Shown here piece after piece: positions 29,624 to 37,895 of a stretch of DNA of 64,000 nt. The notes beneath the pieces are model-generated. The model made no database searches. It was given only the letters and a program-made list of their open reading frames with translations, and was not told where the DNA came from. Position 1 is the first letter of the stretch. Each line of letters begins with the position of its first letter. Position numbers and translations under genes: made by a program. The stretch is from Kineosporia corallincola. GTDB taxonomy: Bacteria; Actinomycetota; Actinomycetes; Actinomycetales; Kineosporiaceae. The stretch lies in NCBI RefSeq assembly GCF_018499875.1, contig NZ_JAHBAY010000003.1, forward strand, positions 558,001 through 622,000, read 5' to 3'.

Positions 29624-30450
29624 CGCGCGACGACGAGACCGGGGCGATCACGGGCGGAACAGCCGGGGTGCGGGAGGCCGGGCACATCACTTCGCACGAT
29701 CTGACCGATGACGCCCCGCCCGAGCACGAGGGCCGGCTGGTCCTCGCCGGGCTGCTGCTGTTCCTCGGCACCACGCTGCTCGGCGGGTTCGTGCTGATCC
29801 TGGTGCTGGTGGCCACGGTGCTGCCCGAGGTGCCGGAGATCGACCAGGACGTGTCCACCGGCCTGCACGGCTACGTGCTGGACCGGCCGCTGCTGGGCGA
29901 CGTGCTCACTGTGATCGGGCATCTCACGGAACCGTTCGTGATCCGCGCCGTGTTCCTGGTGCTGGCCGTGCTGCTCTGGCGGCGCGGGGCGCGCCGGGCC
30001 GTGGCCTGGATGGCGGCCACCCTGGTGATCGGTGGCGTGCTCAATCCGCTGATCAAGCTGCTGGTCGACCGCACCCGCCCGGACCTGCCCGACCCGATCT
30101 ACCTGGCCTCGGGGTCGAGCTTCCCGTCGGGCCACACCACCAACGCCGTGATGTTCGCGGGCATCGTGCTGGTGCTGCTGGAGCCAAGTCTGCGCCACCA
30201 CGTGCGGCTGCCCTCCGACGGCCGGTCGGTTCGCGGCACCGGCGGGCGCGTGGCCCTGTGGCTGGCAGCCCTGCTGTTCCCGGTGTTCGTGGCGCTCGAC
30301 CGGCTCGGGCTCGGCGTGCACTACCTGACCGACGTGGTCGGCGGGTACTTCTTCGGCCTGTCGGTGCTGATGATCACCCTGGTGGCGTTCAGCCGGAGCA
30401 GCACGCTCCAGCTGTGGCCGCGCAGACAGCCGGCCGGGCCGAAAAACTGA
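29620..30450 (+). CDS. PAP2-family membrane phosphatase
   Basis: This 276-residue integral membrane protein has a soluble N-terminal stretch of ~40 residues and about six helices. The three phosphatase signatures are KLLVDRTRPD (about 146-155), SSFPSGHTT (166-174) and a third motif with GVHYLTDVVGGY (conserved His and Asp). It probably dephosphorylates a lipid phosphate such as undecaprenyl pyrophosphate or phosphatidate on the outer face; the exact substrate is not evident. TTG at 29620 overlaps the ligase stop (TTGA) and has GGAGCAGGG upstream, so the genes are translationally coupled. Confidence 0.88.
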   Translation: MTRDDETGAITGGTAGVREAGHITSHDLTDDAPPEHEGRLVLAGLLLFLGTTLLGGFVLILVLVATVLPEVPEIDQDVSTGLHGYVLDRPLLGDVLTVIGHLTEPFVIRAVFLVLAVLLWRRGARRAVAWMAATLVIGGVLNPLIKLLVDRTRPDLPDPIYLASGSSFPSGHTTNAVMFAGIVLVLLEPSLRHHVRLPSDGRSVRGTGGRVALWLAALLFPVFVALDRLGLGVHYLTDVVGGYFFGLSVLMITLVAFSRSSTLQLWPRRQPAGPKN

Positions 30451-30485
30451 CCGGGCAGCGAACGGGACGGCGCCGAGCGGGTCAG

Positions 30486-30509
30486 GAGCTCAGCGTCGTC
30501 CACCATTGG
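30486..30509 (+). repeat. Copy of dispersed CGTCGTCCACCATT motif
   Basis: The intergenic sequence reads GAGCTCAGCGTCGTCCACC then ATTGG. A weaker inverted partner (CCACCGACGACGAGC) follows directly, giving an imperfect inverted pair between the PAP2 and DUF397 genes. Confidence 0.65.
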
Positions 30510-30534
30510 CCACCGACGACGAGCGGCGAGCCGA

Positions 30535-30735
30535 CTACACGAGGTGGTCGAACTCGCCCTTCTTCGCGCCGTCGAGCCACGCGTCCCACTCACCGGGAGT
30601 GAACGAGAGCACGTCGCCGGTCTCGCCCTGCTTGGAGTAGCGCACCTCGATCATCTCGCCGTTGCGCCGCATTTCGACGAACTCGTCGCTGTTGTCAGCG
30701 CCGCTCGCCTTGATCCATGTGCTGTCGATGCTCAT
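30535..30735 (-). CDS. DUF397 domain protein
   Basis: This 66-residue small acidic protein follows the DUF397 pattern: STWIKASGAD near the start, VEMRRNGEMIEVRYSK in the middle and FTPGEWDAWLDGAKKGEF near the end. In actinomycetes DUF397 proteins are usually encoded beside an XRE-type helix-turn-helix regulator and are involved in development-related switches. No such regulator lies next to it here. GGGGAG precedes the ATG. Confidence 0.9.
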   Translation of the reverse strand: MSIDSTWIKASGADNSDEFVEMRRNGEMIEVRYSKQGETGDVLSFTPGEWDAWLDGAKKGEFDHLV

Positions 30736-30798
30736 CGCGAACTCCCCGTATTCCGGAAATCACCGAACATCGGCAGCGTACCCAGTGTTGTCGCGGTC

Positions 30799-30826
30799 GG
30801 TCACACGGATCGACCCCGATGTGACC
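30799..30826 (-). terminator. Possible terminator of PAC2 gene
   Basis: A 7-bp inverted repeat, GGTCACA (30799-30805) and TGTGACC (30820-30826), lies 8 nt past the PAC2 stop on the minus strand. There is no T-tract. It could alternatively be an operator for DUF397. Confidence 0.4.
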
Positions 30827-30834
30827 AACCCGCT

Positions 30835-31764
30835 CTAGGCGTCCCCGCGGCCCTTGCGCTCGTTCTCCTCGGCCAGGAAGCGCTCCAGCTCGGCACCCAG
30901 CTCGTCGGCCGTGGGCAGCTCACCCGTGCGGTCCGCGAGCGGCAGGGCGTTGGCCTCGCCCGCCACGTAGGCGTCGTACTGCTGCTCCAGGGCGCTGACC
31001 ACTGCCGCCACCTCGGGCTGCCCGGCCACCTGCTCCTCGATCGCGGCCCGGGTCTCGATGCCCGCCTCGATCAGGGTGCCGGTGGGCAGGGTCAGGTCGG
31101 AGGCGTCGGCGACCGCGTCGACCAGGGCGACCGCGGCGTCGGGGAACTCGGCCTGGGTGAGGTAGTGCGGCACGTGCACGGCGAAGCCCGCCGCGTCCTT
31201 GCCGGCCTGGCCCAGCCGCAGCTCCAGCAGACCGGCCACGTTGCCCGGCACCTGCACGTTGCCCTGCCACACGTTCTTGATGTCGATGAGGTTCTTGCGG
31301 GTGGCGTGCGCCGTCATCCCGGAGGGCCGGGTGTGCGGCACGGCCATCGGGATCGCGTGGATGCCCAGGGTGAGCCGCACGTCGTAGTGCTCGACCAGCT
31401 GGGTCACCGCCGCCACGAACCGCTCCCACTGGATGTCCGGCTCCGGGCCGGTCAGCATCAGGAACCCCTGGCCCTGCACGTCTTTGACCTCTTCGAGCAC
31501 GAGCTGCGGCGCTTCGTAGCTCTCCCAGTGGTTCTCCATGAACGTCATGGGAGGGCGGCGCGCGCGGTAGTCGTACAACTGGTCCACGTCGAACGTCGCG
31601 ACGACCTTGTGGTCGAGCGAGCTGAGCAGGTGCTCCCCGGCCAGCCGGCCGGCGTTGCCCGCGTCGATGAAACCGCCGAGAGCGTGCACCAGCACGGGGC
31701 GTTCGAGCGTTCCCTCTTCGGGCTGCTCCTCGGCGAGCGTGTACAGATCCCTGGGATCCAGCAC
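30835..31764 (-). CDS. PAC2 family protein
   Basis: This 309-residue soluble protein is of the PAC2 (proteasome assembly chaperone 2-like) family, shown by RPVLVHALGGFIDAGNAGR, FDVDQLYDYRARRPPM and LTLGIHAIPMAVPHTRP. Actinobacterial members resemble proteasome assembly chaperones but their role is unproved. The C-terminus is a Glu/Arg/Leu-rich helix. GTG 31764 has GGAGGA upstream and gives MLDPRDLYTL; the longer frame adds an Arg-rich lead with no support. Monocistronic. Confidence 0.85.
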   Translation of the reverse strand: MLDPRDLYTLAEEQPEEGTLERPVLVHALGGFIDAGNAGRLAGEHLLSSLDHKVVATFDVDQLYDYRARRPPMTFMENHWESYEAPQLVLEEVKDVQGQGFLMLTGPEPDIQWERFVAAVTQLVEHYDVRLTLGIHAIPMAVPHTRPSGMTAHATRKNLIDIKNVWQGNVQVPGNVAGLLELRLGQAGKDAAGFAVHVPHYLTQAEFPDAAVALVDAVADASDLTLPTGTLIEAGIETRAAIEEQVAGQPEVAAVVSALEQQYDAYVAGEANALPLADRTGELPTADELGAELERFLAEENERKGRGDA

Positions 31765-32083
31765 GAGCGTCCTCCTCCATCGCCGGGCGCGGCTACCACC
31801 GTCGCGCATTGTGCTCGTTCCGGCCCGTTCCGCGACGGCGTCGACTCAGGCATCGACGCTCAGAAACGGGCACCCGGCGCGTATAACGCTACCGGCCCGT
31901 CGCTGAATCCCCGATTCGGTGTCCACTCTCAGCGAACAGGCCGTTCCGGCGCGGTCGGCGTGCGCCCGGCTCACCGTGCGGTCACGGAAGGTCACACACC
32001 GGTGCGTTCCACCGATGTGCGACCTCCCGCCCTGGAGCGTCCGGACCACCCGGCCGGGCGTCCGGGCGCACCGTCGCCCCGCA
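31765..32083. other. Intergenic region without recognised gene
   Basis: About 320 bp between the PAC2 start and the end of the PadR gene. It should carry the PAC2 promoter; GTTATAC on the minus strand (about 31878-31884) is a weak -10-like sequence. No stable terminator-like hairpin or repeat was recognised. Confidence 0.4.
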
Positions 32084-33205
32084 CTACTCCGCGTCGCCCT
32101 TCTCACCCGGCGCCGACTCCGGCGCCGGCGTCGTGGGCGGGACCGGCTCGTCCTCGGCCAGGATGCGGTAGATCCGGCGGCGGGCCTCGTCGAGCGCCTC
32201 ACGGGCCCGCTCGACCTGCTCGTCGGAACCCAGCTGGGCGATCTGCTGCGTCGCCTGCCCCAGCGCGCCCATGCCCTCGAACAGGGTCATGACCCGCTGA
32301 CGCTGCCCGGGCCCGGCCATCGACCAGGGCTCGGTGTGCTCCGCCGGGTTCTGCCCGACCGTCTCGTGCCCGGCGTCGGTGATCGAGAAGACCTTGCGGC
32401 CCCCCTCGGCGTCCTCCGCCTTGACCAGCCCCTCGTCCTGCAACTGCTGGAGCACCGGGTAGACCGACCCCGGGCTGGGGCGCCACAGACCGCCGCTGCG
32501 CTTGGTCAGCTCGTTCATGATCGCGTAGCCGTGGTAGCCCTGACGCGGCTCCTCGTCCAGCAGGGCGAGGATCGCGGCGCGGACGTTGCCCCGGGGACGA
32601 CGCCCTCCCCGGCCCCGACCGCCGCCCCGGCCCGGTCCGTCACCGCCGGGACCCCAGCCCCCACGGCCGAAACCGCCCGGACCGAACCCACCCGGACCGA
32701 ACCCACCGGGGCCGAAACCGCCCGGACCGAACCGGCCGAAACCCCGCCGTCCGCCGGGGAACGGACCGCCCCCGCGGAACTCGTCACGGTGGTCGTCGTC
32801 CTCCGGGAAGTCGTTCGGGTCGATCCCGCCGCGAGCGGCCCGAGGCCCGAAGCCCGGCCCGAACCCAGGGCCGAAGCCAGGACCGAAGCCAGGGCCCCGC
32901 CCGGAACCCGGGCCGTGCCGGTGGCCGTGGCGACGGTGACCGAACTCCGGCCTGCCCTCACGACCTTCACGGCCTTCACGATCGGGGCTGAACCGGCCAC
33001 GGCCCCGGCGGCCACCGCCTCCGCGGCCCGGCCGCTCACCGTCGCCGGACCCGTCCGGGGAACCCCAGGCCGGTCCGTCGTGGTTGTACTCCTGCGTCTG
33101 CTCGTTCTCCTGCGTGCGCATCTGCTGCTCCTTCCGAGCTGTCGTCCGTCGGTGAGCCACGGCCCGAAGACCGGCTCCCAGAACTTCTGATCGGCGCTTC
33201 TTCAT
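32084..33205 (-). CDS. PadR-family regulator with long Gly/Arg-rich N-terminal region
   Basis: This 373-residue protein has a C-terminal third that is a PadR winged helix: AILALLDEEPRQGYHGYAIM, then SPGSVYPVLQQLQDEGLV and GRKVFSITDAG. A helical dimerisation part follows. The first ~205 residues are low complexity: Gly/Arg/Asp-rich, with GPGFGPGFG repeats and FGPGG repeats, likely disordered. Typical PadR proteins are 110-200 residues, so this is a strong extension. ATG 33205 has AGAAGGGGG upstream. A near-perfect 32-bp palindrome lies 18 bp upstream and is the likely autoregulatory operator. Confidence 0.87.
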   Translation of the reverse strand: MKKRRSEVLGAGLRAVAHRRTTARKEQQMRTQENEQTQEYNHDGPAWGSPDGSGDGERPGRGGGGRRGRGRFSPDREGREGREGRPEFGHRRHGHRHGPGSGRGPGFGPGFGPGFGPGFGPRAARGGIDPNDFPEDDDHRDEFRGGGPFPGGRRGFGRFGPGGFGPGGFGPGGFGPGGFGRGGWGPGGDGPGRGGGRGRGGRRPRGNVRAAILALLDEEPRQGYHGYAIMNELTKRSGGLWRPSPGSVYPVLQQLQDEGLVKAEDAEGGRKVFSITDAGHETVGQNPAEHTEPWSMAGPGQRQRVMTLFEGMGALGQATQQIAQLGSDEQVERAREALDEARRRIYRILAEDEPVPPTTPAPESAPGEKGDAE

Positions 33206-33222
33206 CGCCGTCCCCCTTCTAT

Positions 33223-33254
33223 CGATACGTTGACGATATATCGCTAACGTATCG
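33223..33254. promoter_or_regulatory. Palindromic operator of the PadR gene
   Basis: CGATACGTT (33223-33231) and AACGTATCG (33246-33254) are perfect complements around a central palindrome CGATATATCG (33234-33243); only the two spacer dinucleotides mismatch. It is AT-rich in a GC-rich genome and sits 18 bp upstream of the PadR start, as expected for autorepression. Confidence 0.8.
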
Positions 33255-33377
33255 CTGTCGATAGGGTTCCCAGGGGGAATGTGGGGCGGGCGCCCGCTCG
33301 TCATGGGCGGGAGAGCCCACCGGCATCGGATCCGGCGGGGCGGAGGGCGCAGACCTGGAGGGCGCCGGCGGACCGGC

Positions 33378-33425
33378 CTGGAGGGCAACCTGTCCACCGG
33401 TCCGGAGGGCAACCTGTCCACCGGC
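33378..33425. repeat. 24-bp tandem repeat, two copies
   Basis: Units at 33378 and 33402 share GGAGGGCAACCTGTCCACCG and differ at one or two positions. A partial third (CTGGAAGGG) follows. The period matches the larger array downstream. Confidence 0.8.
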
Positions 33426-33505
33426 CTGGAAGGGACGCCGCCCCGCAGACGGAGAGGGACGCCGACCCGCCGGCCCGGAGCCCAGCCGACCCCCGGACGC
33501 GACGC

Positions 33506-33697
33506 GAAGTCGCCTCACCAGCCGGGAGGGAAGTCACCTCACCAGCCGGGAGGGAAATCGGCTCACCAGCCAGGAGGGAAATCGGCTCACCGGCCGGAAG
33601 TGAGGTCAGCTCACCAGTCAGGAGGAAAGTCGGCTCACCAGCCAGGAGGGAACGCCGGCCCACAGGCACGAAGGAACGCGGGCTCGCCGGGGCCGAG
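33506..33697. repeat. 24-bp tandem repeat array, six good and two decayed copies
   Basis: Units begin at 33506, 33530, 33554, 33578, 33602, 33626, 33650 and 33674. The core is TCACCAGCCGGGAGG preceded by GAAGTCGCC or a variant. There are no spacers, so this is a minisatellite rather than CRISPR. Copies diverge gradually toward the right end. Confidence 0.88.
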
Positions 33698-33933
33698 AGG
33701 CGCAAGCCCCCGAGGTGGAGTGACGCAAGCACCCGACCGCAGGGACGCAAGCCCGCCGTCACGGGGAGATCCGGCCTTCTGGTGCCGATCGACGTCTAGT
33801 AGGTGAGCGGGCAGGTGGCGCCGATACGGCCGAGGGCGCCGGCGTCACGGATCGAGCAGATCAGCAGATCCAGCAGATCAAGGGCGGCTGGGCCCGCAGC
33901 GGGAGGAAGCCCGCCCCCGCCGCGAGACCCGGC

Positions 33934-35799
33934 CTACCCCGCCCCCGCATCCTGCGAAAGATCCCGCGCCACCTCGACATCCAGGGGGTAGCGGGCCGGG
34001 TCCCAGTCGTCCTCGGTCAGCGCCCACTGATTGTCCGGCTCGTGCCCGGGCGTGGCCACGGTGAGGCGGTTGCGCGGAGGCAGGGGCTCGGCGGCGCGGG
34101 TGGACTCCAGCACCACCCGGGCGGCGCGCCCCTCCAGCACCAGGGTGGAGATGGCGTTGCCGAACAGCGGCCCGCCGACCACCCACCAGCGCATCAGGGT
34201 CTCGGGAATGGTGCGGGGACGGGTGAACAGCACCCGGGCGAGCCGGGTGACCGGACGCGTCCAGGACACGCTGAACGCCAGGCGCATCACGCCCGGGATC
34301 GTGTTGTGCACCGGCGAGCAGGTCAGCTGGTACACCTTCGAGGGCTCGGCGGGCACCGTCCCCATCAGCGGGGTCACGTCGGCCTCGCAGACGTAGCTGT
34401 GGTGCACGTCGCCGGACAGCACGCAGACCGTGGCCGGCGCCCGCGAGCCGCGTTCGCCCGCGGCCACGTCGGCGATCAGCCGGGCCAGCCGGTCGAACGA
34501 GTCGTGGAACGCCGGCCAGTGCTCCAGATCGGCCGCCCGGCGCAGCTTCTCGCCGAATCCGGACCGCAGCCGGCCGGGCCCCTCGGCCAGGTGCTCGCTC
34601 CACGCCTCCACCTGGTGTACGGCCGGAGCCATCAGCCAGGGCAGCGAGGTACCGATCAGCAGGTGGTCGTAGTCGCCGATGACCCGGTCGGACACCCAGT
34701 CGAACTCGGCGTCCGACAGCATCGAGCGGGTGCCGCCGTCGAGCATGCGCCCGCACCGGGAGTCGATCACGACCAGCCGGGTGTTCCCCAGGTCGCGCCA
34801 GAACGACCAGCGGTAGCCCTTGCCGCCGTCGGCCTCGGCGTCGGCCATGGCGGCGAACTCGCGCAGGTACGGCGCCGCGTCCTCACCCTCCGCCGCCAGC
34901 GCCCGCACCCGCTGGTACACCGCGTCGTCGGCCAGCTCGTCCGGCGAGAGGTTGCCGATGTGCTGGTACACCCAGTACGACACCAGGCCGCCGAGGATGC
35001 GCTCGGACCACCACGACGTCTTCTTCACGTCGGCCCGCCAGGAGCGCGAGGTGTTCCAGTCGTCGTGCACGTCGTGGTCGTCGAAGATCATCGCGGTCGG
35101 CACGGTGGACATCAGCCAGCGGATCTGCGGGTCGCTCCAGGACTCGTGGTAGAGCCAGGTGTACTCCTCGAAGTCGGCCACCTCACCGCCCGGCGGCTGC
35201 GACAGGTCGCGACGGGTGGCGATGCGCTGCCGGGTGAGCTCGGTGGTCTCGTCGGCGTAGACCTGGTCGCCGAGCATGACCATCAGGTCCGGCCTGCCCC
35301 CGTCCGGATCGGTGGCGATCCGCACGGCATAGGCCTCCAGGGCGTCCACCCCGTACTTCCGGCGCCCCTCCACCGTGCGCTGTGTGGGCACCCGGCACGA
35401 GCCGAAGGCGATCCGCTGGGCGCGCCCGGGTTCCAGCGTCCGAATGGTGGACGACGGGAGCCCAGTGACCCGCCGGGACCTGTGACCCGACTGTGAAAGT
35501 GCCGAGGGACCGGACGAACTCGGGGAACCGGATTCCGACACGCCGGGCGTACGAGACTGTTCCGAATCTCGCACCGGTGGCCACACCAGGTCACCGTTGA
35601 GACGCACGTCATAGTCCAGCACCGCCCCCTCGGGCAGGCCGGTCACCTGCACCAGGGCGTAGTGATGGCCGCTGACCTCGAAGGTCGTCTCCTGGGCGCC
35701 GAGCACGGACACCTCACAGCGGGTGTCCACCTCGACCCAGACAGTGGCGTGAGAGGGGCCTACGTGCCGTAGGACAGGACCGAGGATCAGGGAGGGCAC
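33934..35799 (-). CDS. phoD: PhoD-family phosphodiesterase/alkaline phosphatase
   Basis: This 621-residue metallophosphoesterase has an N-terminal Fn3-like PhoD_N domain (VLRHVGPSHATVWVEV) and a metallophosphatase domain with IAFGSCRVP, VMLGDQVYADE, MIFDDHDVHDDWN and CVLSGDVHHSY as metal ligands. PhoD enzymes hydrolyse phosphodiesters at the cell surface, but no Tat signal is seen in the chosen reading frame, so location is uncertain. A Ser-rich linker of about 40 residues between the domains contains one copy of the dispersed repeat. GTG 35799 is preceded by AAGGGG at short spacing. It is divergent from the penicillin-binding protein, with a 47-bp gap. Confidence 0.88.
   Translation of the reverse strand: MPSLILGPVLRHVGPSHATVWVEVDTRCEVSVLGAQETTFEVSGHHYALVQVTGLPEGAVLDYDVRLNGDLVWPPVRDSEQSRTPGVSESGSPSSSGPSALSQSGHRSRRVTGLPSSTIRTLEPGRAQRIAFGSCRVPTQRTVEGRRKYGVDALEAYAVRIATDPDGGRPDLMVMLGDQVYADETTELTRQRIATRRDLSQPPGGEVADFEEYTWLYHESWSDPQIRWLMSTVPTAMIFDDHDVHDDWNTSRSWRADVKKTSWWSERILGGLVSYWVYQHIGNLSPDELADDAVYQRVRALAAEGEDAAPYLREFAAMADAEADGGKGYRWSFWRDLGNTRLVVIDSRCGRMLDGGTRSMLSDAEFDWVSDRVIGDYDHLLIGTSLPWLMAPAVHQVEAWSEHLAEGPGRLRSGFGEKLRRAADLEHWPAFHDSFDRLARLIADVAAGERGSRAPATVCVLSGDVHHSYVCEADVTPLMGTVPAEPSKVYQLTCSPVHNTIPGVMRLAFSVSWTRPVTRLARVLFTRPRTIPETLMRWWVVGGPLFGNAISTLVLEGRAARVVLESTRAAEPLPPRNRLTVATPGHEPDNQWALTEDDWDPARYPLDVEVARDLSQDAGAG
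35443..35463 (-). repeat. Copy of dispersed motif inside phoD
   Basis: The minus strand reads GGGCTCCCGTCGTCCACCAT then T. It encodes GLPSSTI in the variable linker between the two PhoD domains, where an insertion would be tolerated. Confidence 0.65.
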
Positions 35800-35832
35800 G
35801 TCCCCTTCGTACCGCAGGCCCGGCTCGGCCGC

Positions 35833-35838
35833 TACCGT
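35833..35838 (+). promoter_or_regulatory. Candidate -10 box of leaderless penicillin-binding protein gene
   Basis: TACCGT (TAnnnT) ends 8 nt before GTG 35847, which has no Shine-Dalgarno sequence. Confidence 0.45.
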
Positions 35839-35846
35839 CGGGCATC

Positions 35847-37859
35847 GTGAACCGTCGCGTGCTGATCTACGTCCTGGTGGCCGTGCTGGTCGTTGCGGGG
35901 GCAGGGGGTGCGGCCCTGTACCTGTTACGCGATCAGGACCACAGCGCGGCACAGAAGACCGCGGCCGAGGCGTTCGGCCGGGCCTGGACCGGCGGCACGC
36001 TCGGCTCGCTGGGCTTCGCCACCGGCAAGGCCAAGGACCCGGCCGGGTCGATCCAGACCCTCACGGCCGGCCTGACGAGCGAGAAGACCGACAAGCCCAC
36101 CGCGGTCACCGTCGGCGAGCCGGCCCAGGCCGAGGACGGCACCACCGCGACCGTGCCGCTGCACGTCACCTGGACGCTGGCCGGCGACCAGAAGTGGGAG
36201 TACGACACCACGCTGACGCTGGCCGAGCAGGAGGACGCCTGGCTGCCGCAGTACAGCTCGTCGCTGGTGCACCCCGACCTCACCGGCGAGTACGCCGGTG
36301 CCACGCTGGAGGCCGACACGCTGACCGGCTCGCGCGGGCGCATTCTCGGCGCCGACGACAAGGTGCTGGTCGAAGACCGTGACGTGGTCGTGGTCGGCAT
36401 CCAGAAGTCGGCCGCCGACAACGTCGAGAACAGCGTCAACCAGGTCGCCAGCGTGGTGGGGGTGGACGGCGCCGCTCTGCTGAAGCGGGTGAAGGCAGCC
36501 TCCGCCGACACCTTCGTGGACGCGATCACCCTGCGCAAGGCCGCCTACGACCAGCTGAAGAGCAAGCTCCAGCCGATCTCCGGCGCGGTGTTCCAGGAGA
36601 AGCAGCTGTCCCTGGCCCCCACCTCCGACTTCGCCCGGCCGCTGATCGGCACGGTCGGAGCCGCCACCGCCGACATCGTCGAGGAGTCCGGCGGCCGGGT
36701 GCAGGCCGGCGACGAGACCGGCCTGTCCGGCCTCCAGCGCACCTACGACGAGCAGCTGTCCGGCACGCCGGGCGTGGTGGTCACCGCGGTCCCGGCCAAG
36801 GGCGCGGGCGCCGACCCGGGCAAGGAGCTCTACCGGGCCGAGGCCGCGGCCGGCGAGGACCTGAAGATCACCCTCGACGAAGACATCCAGAAGGCCGCCG
36901 ACAAGGCCCTGGCCACCTCGAAGAAGCTGGCCGGGATGGTGGCGATCGACACGAATACCGGCAACGTGCTGGCCATCGCGAACGGCGGCGGCTCGAACGG
37001 CAACAGCTACAACCGGGCCCTGCTCGGCCAGTACCCGCCGGGCTCGACCTTCAAGATCGCCTCCACGCTGGGCCTGCTGGAGTACGGCGGGATGACGGCG
37101 GACAAGACCGTGAACTGCCCCAAGACGATCAGCGTGGGCGGCCGCACGTTCAGCAACTCCGAGGACGAGGAGTTCGGCGCGGTGAAGTTCTCCGTGGACT
37201 TCGCGCACTCCTGCAACACCGCGTTCGTCGGCAGCGCCAAGCTGATCGACCAGGGCGAGCTGGCGAAGGCGGCCAAGTCGATCGGGTACGGCCAGCCGAA
37301 CGCCACCGGCGTCACCGCCTTCCTGGGCTCGGTGCCCACCGACGGCGACGCGGTGGAGCACGCCGCCTCGATGATCGGCCAGAGCAAGGTGCTGGCCAGC
37401 CCGCTGGCCGTGGCCGGGGCCTCGGCGGCGGTCGCCTCCGGCACCTACCACGCCCCCACGCTGGTGCTGAACGGCACGACCGGTGACGACAGCACGGACG
37501 ACGAGGACGCTGACGACAGCGCCGACGACTCGGGCAGCTCCACCGGCTCGGCGAGCGCCGCGGTGGGCTCGGTCGACGACGTGAAACTGGACGCCACGGC
37601 AGTGAAGACGCTGCGCTCGCTGATGCGCGGCGTAGTGACGAACGGCACGGCCACCGCACTCAAGAACGTGCCGGGCGGGGCGGTCGCCGGCAAGACGGGT
37701 ACGGCGGAGTTCGGCAGCGACAACCCGCCCAAGACCCACGCCTGGTTCACCGGCTACCAGGGCGACATCGCGTTCGCCGTGGTGGTGGAGGACGGCGGTT
37801 TCGGAGCCGAGACCGCGGTGCCTCTGGTGAAGAAGTTCCTGACCGATCTCGCGTCGTAA
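35847..37859 (+). CDS. Penicillin-binding protein (MecA_N-type transpeptidase)
   Basis: This 670-residue membrane-anchored peptidoglycan D,D-transpeptidase has a TM helix at about residues 4-26, an NTF2-like MecA_N domain (about 33-150), a PBP dimerisation region, and the transpeptidase domain. The active-site Ser400 is in STFK (Lys403), SCN is at 455-457 and KTGT starts at 616. An unusual acidic Asp/Ser-rich insert (about residues 543-570) lies between SCN and KTGT and is not part of the standard fold. It is probably a class B cross-linking enzyme of the septum or spore wall, as in actinomycete homologues. The start is set by a leaderless promoter. Confidence 0.92.
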   Translation: MNRRVLIYVLVAVLVVAGAGGAALYLLRDQDHSAAQKTAAEAFGRAWTGGTLGSLGFATGKAKDPAGSIQTLTAGLTSEKTDKPTAVTVGEPAQAEDGTTATVPLHVTWTLAGDQKWEYDTTLTLAEQEDAWLPQYSSSLVHPDLTGEYAGATLEADTLTGSRGRILGADDKVLVEDRDVVVVGIQKSAADNVENSVNQVASVVGVDGAALLKRVKAASADTFVDAITLRKAAYDQLKSKLQPISGAVFQEKQLSLAPTSDFARPLIGTVGAATADIVEESGGRVQAGDETGLSGLQRTYDEQLSGTPGVVVTAVPAKGAGADPGKELYRAEAAAGEDLKITLDEDIQKAADKALATSKKLAGMVAIDTNTGNVLAIANGGGSNGNSYNRALLGQYPPGSTFKIASTLGLLEYGGMTADKTVNCPKTISVGGRTFSNSEDEEFGAVKFSVDFAHSCNTAFVGSAKLIDQGELAKAAKSIGYGQPNATGVTAFLGSVPTDGDAVEHAASMIGQSKVLASPLAVAGASAAVASGTYHAPTLVLNGTTGDDSTDDEDADDSADDSGSSTGSASAAVGSVDDVKLDATAVKTLRSLMRGVVTNGTATALKNVPGGAVAGKTGTAEFGSDNPPKTHAWFTGYQGDIAFAVVVEDGGFGAETAVPLVKKFLTDLAS

Positions 37860-37882
37860 TTCTCCCCCATGGGGCATGTCGG

Positions 37883-37888
37883 TAGAGT
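37883..37888 (+). promoter_or_regulatory. Candidate -10 box of leaderless GT87-like gene
   Basis: TAGAGT (TAnnnT) is followed by 7 nt and ATG 37896; no Shine-Dalgarno sequence is present. Confidence 0.5.
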
Positions 37889-37895
37889 CCCCGCG

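Larger units (their letters stand above)
33255..33933. other. Gene-free repeat-rich region
   Basis: About 680 bp between the divergent-facing PadR operator and the end of phoD. Several frames stay open because of 24-bp repeats, but none has a ribosome binding site or GC-rich third-position bias. It contains the repeats at 33378 and 33506, and near 33850-33880 three close copies of AGCAGATC. Confidence 0.6.

Noticed and set aside
30799-30826. CRP/FNR-type operator
   Set aside because: The half-sites are in the opposite orientation (TCACA then TGTGA) with 14-nt spacing, not the CRP consensus; treated as a weak hairpin.
33506-33697. CRISPR array
   Set aside because: Direct repeats are contiguous with no unique spacers, diverge gradually, and no cas gene is present.
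33279-33806. Octapeptide-repeat protein gene on either strand
   Set aside because: Open in several frames because the repeat is a multiple of three; no ribosome binding site, no GC-rich third position in any frame.
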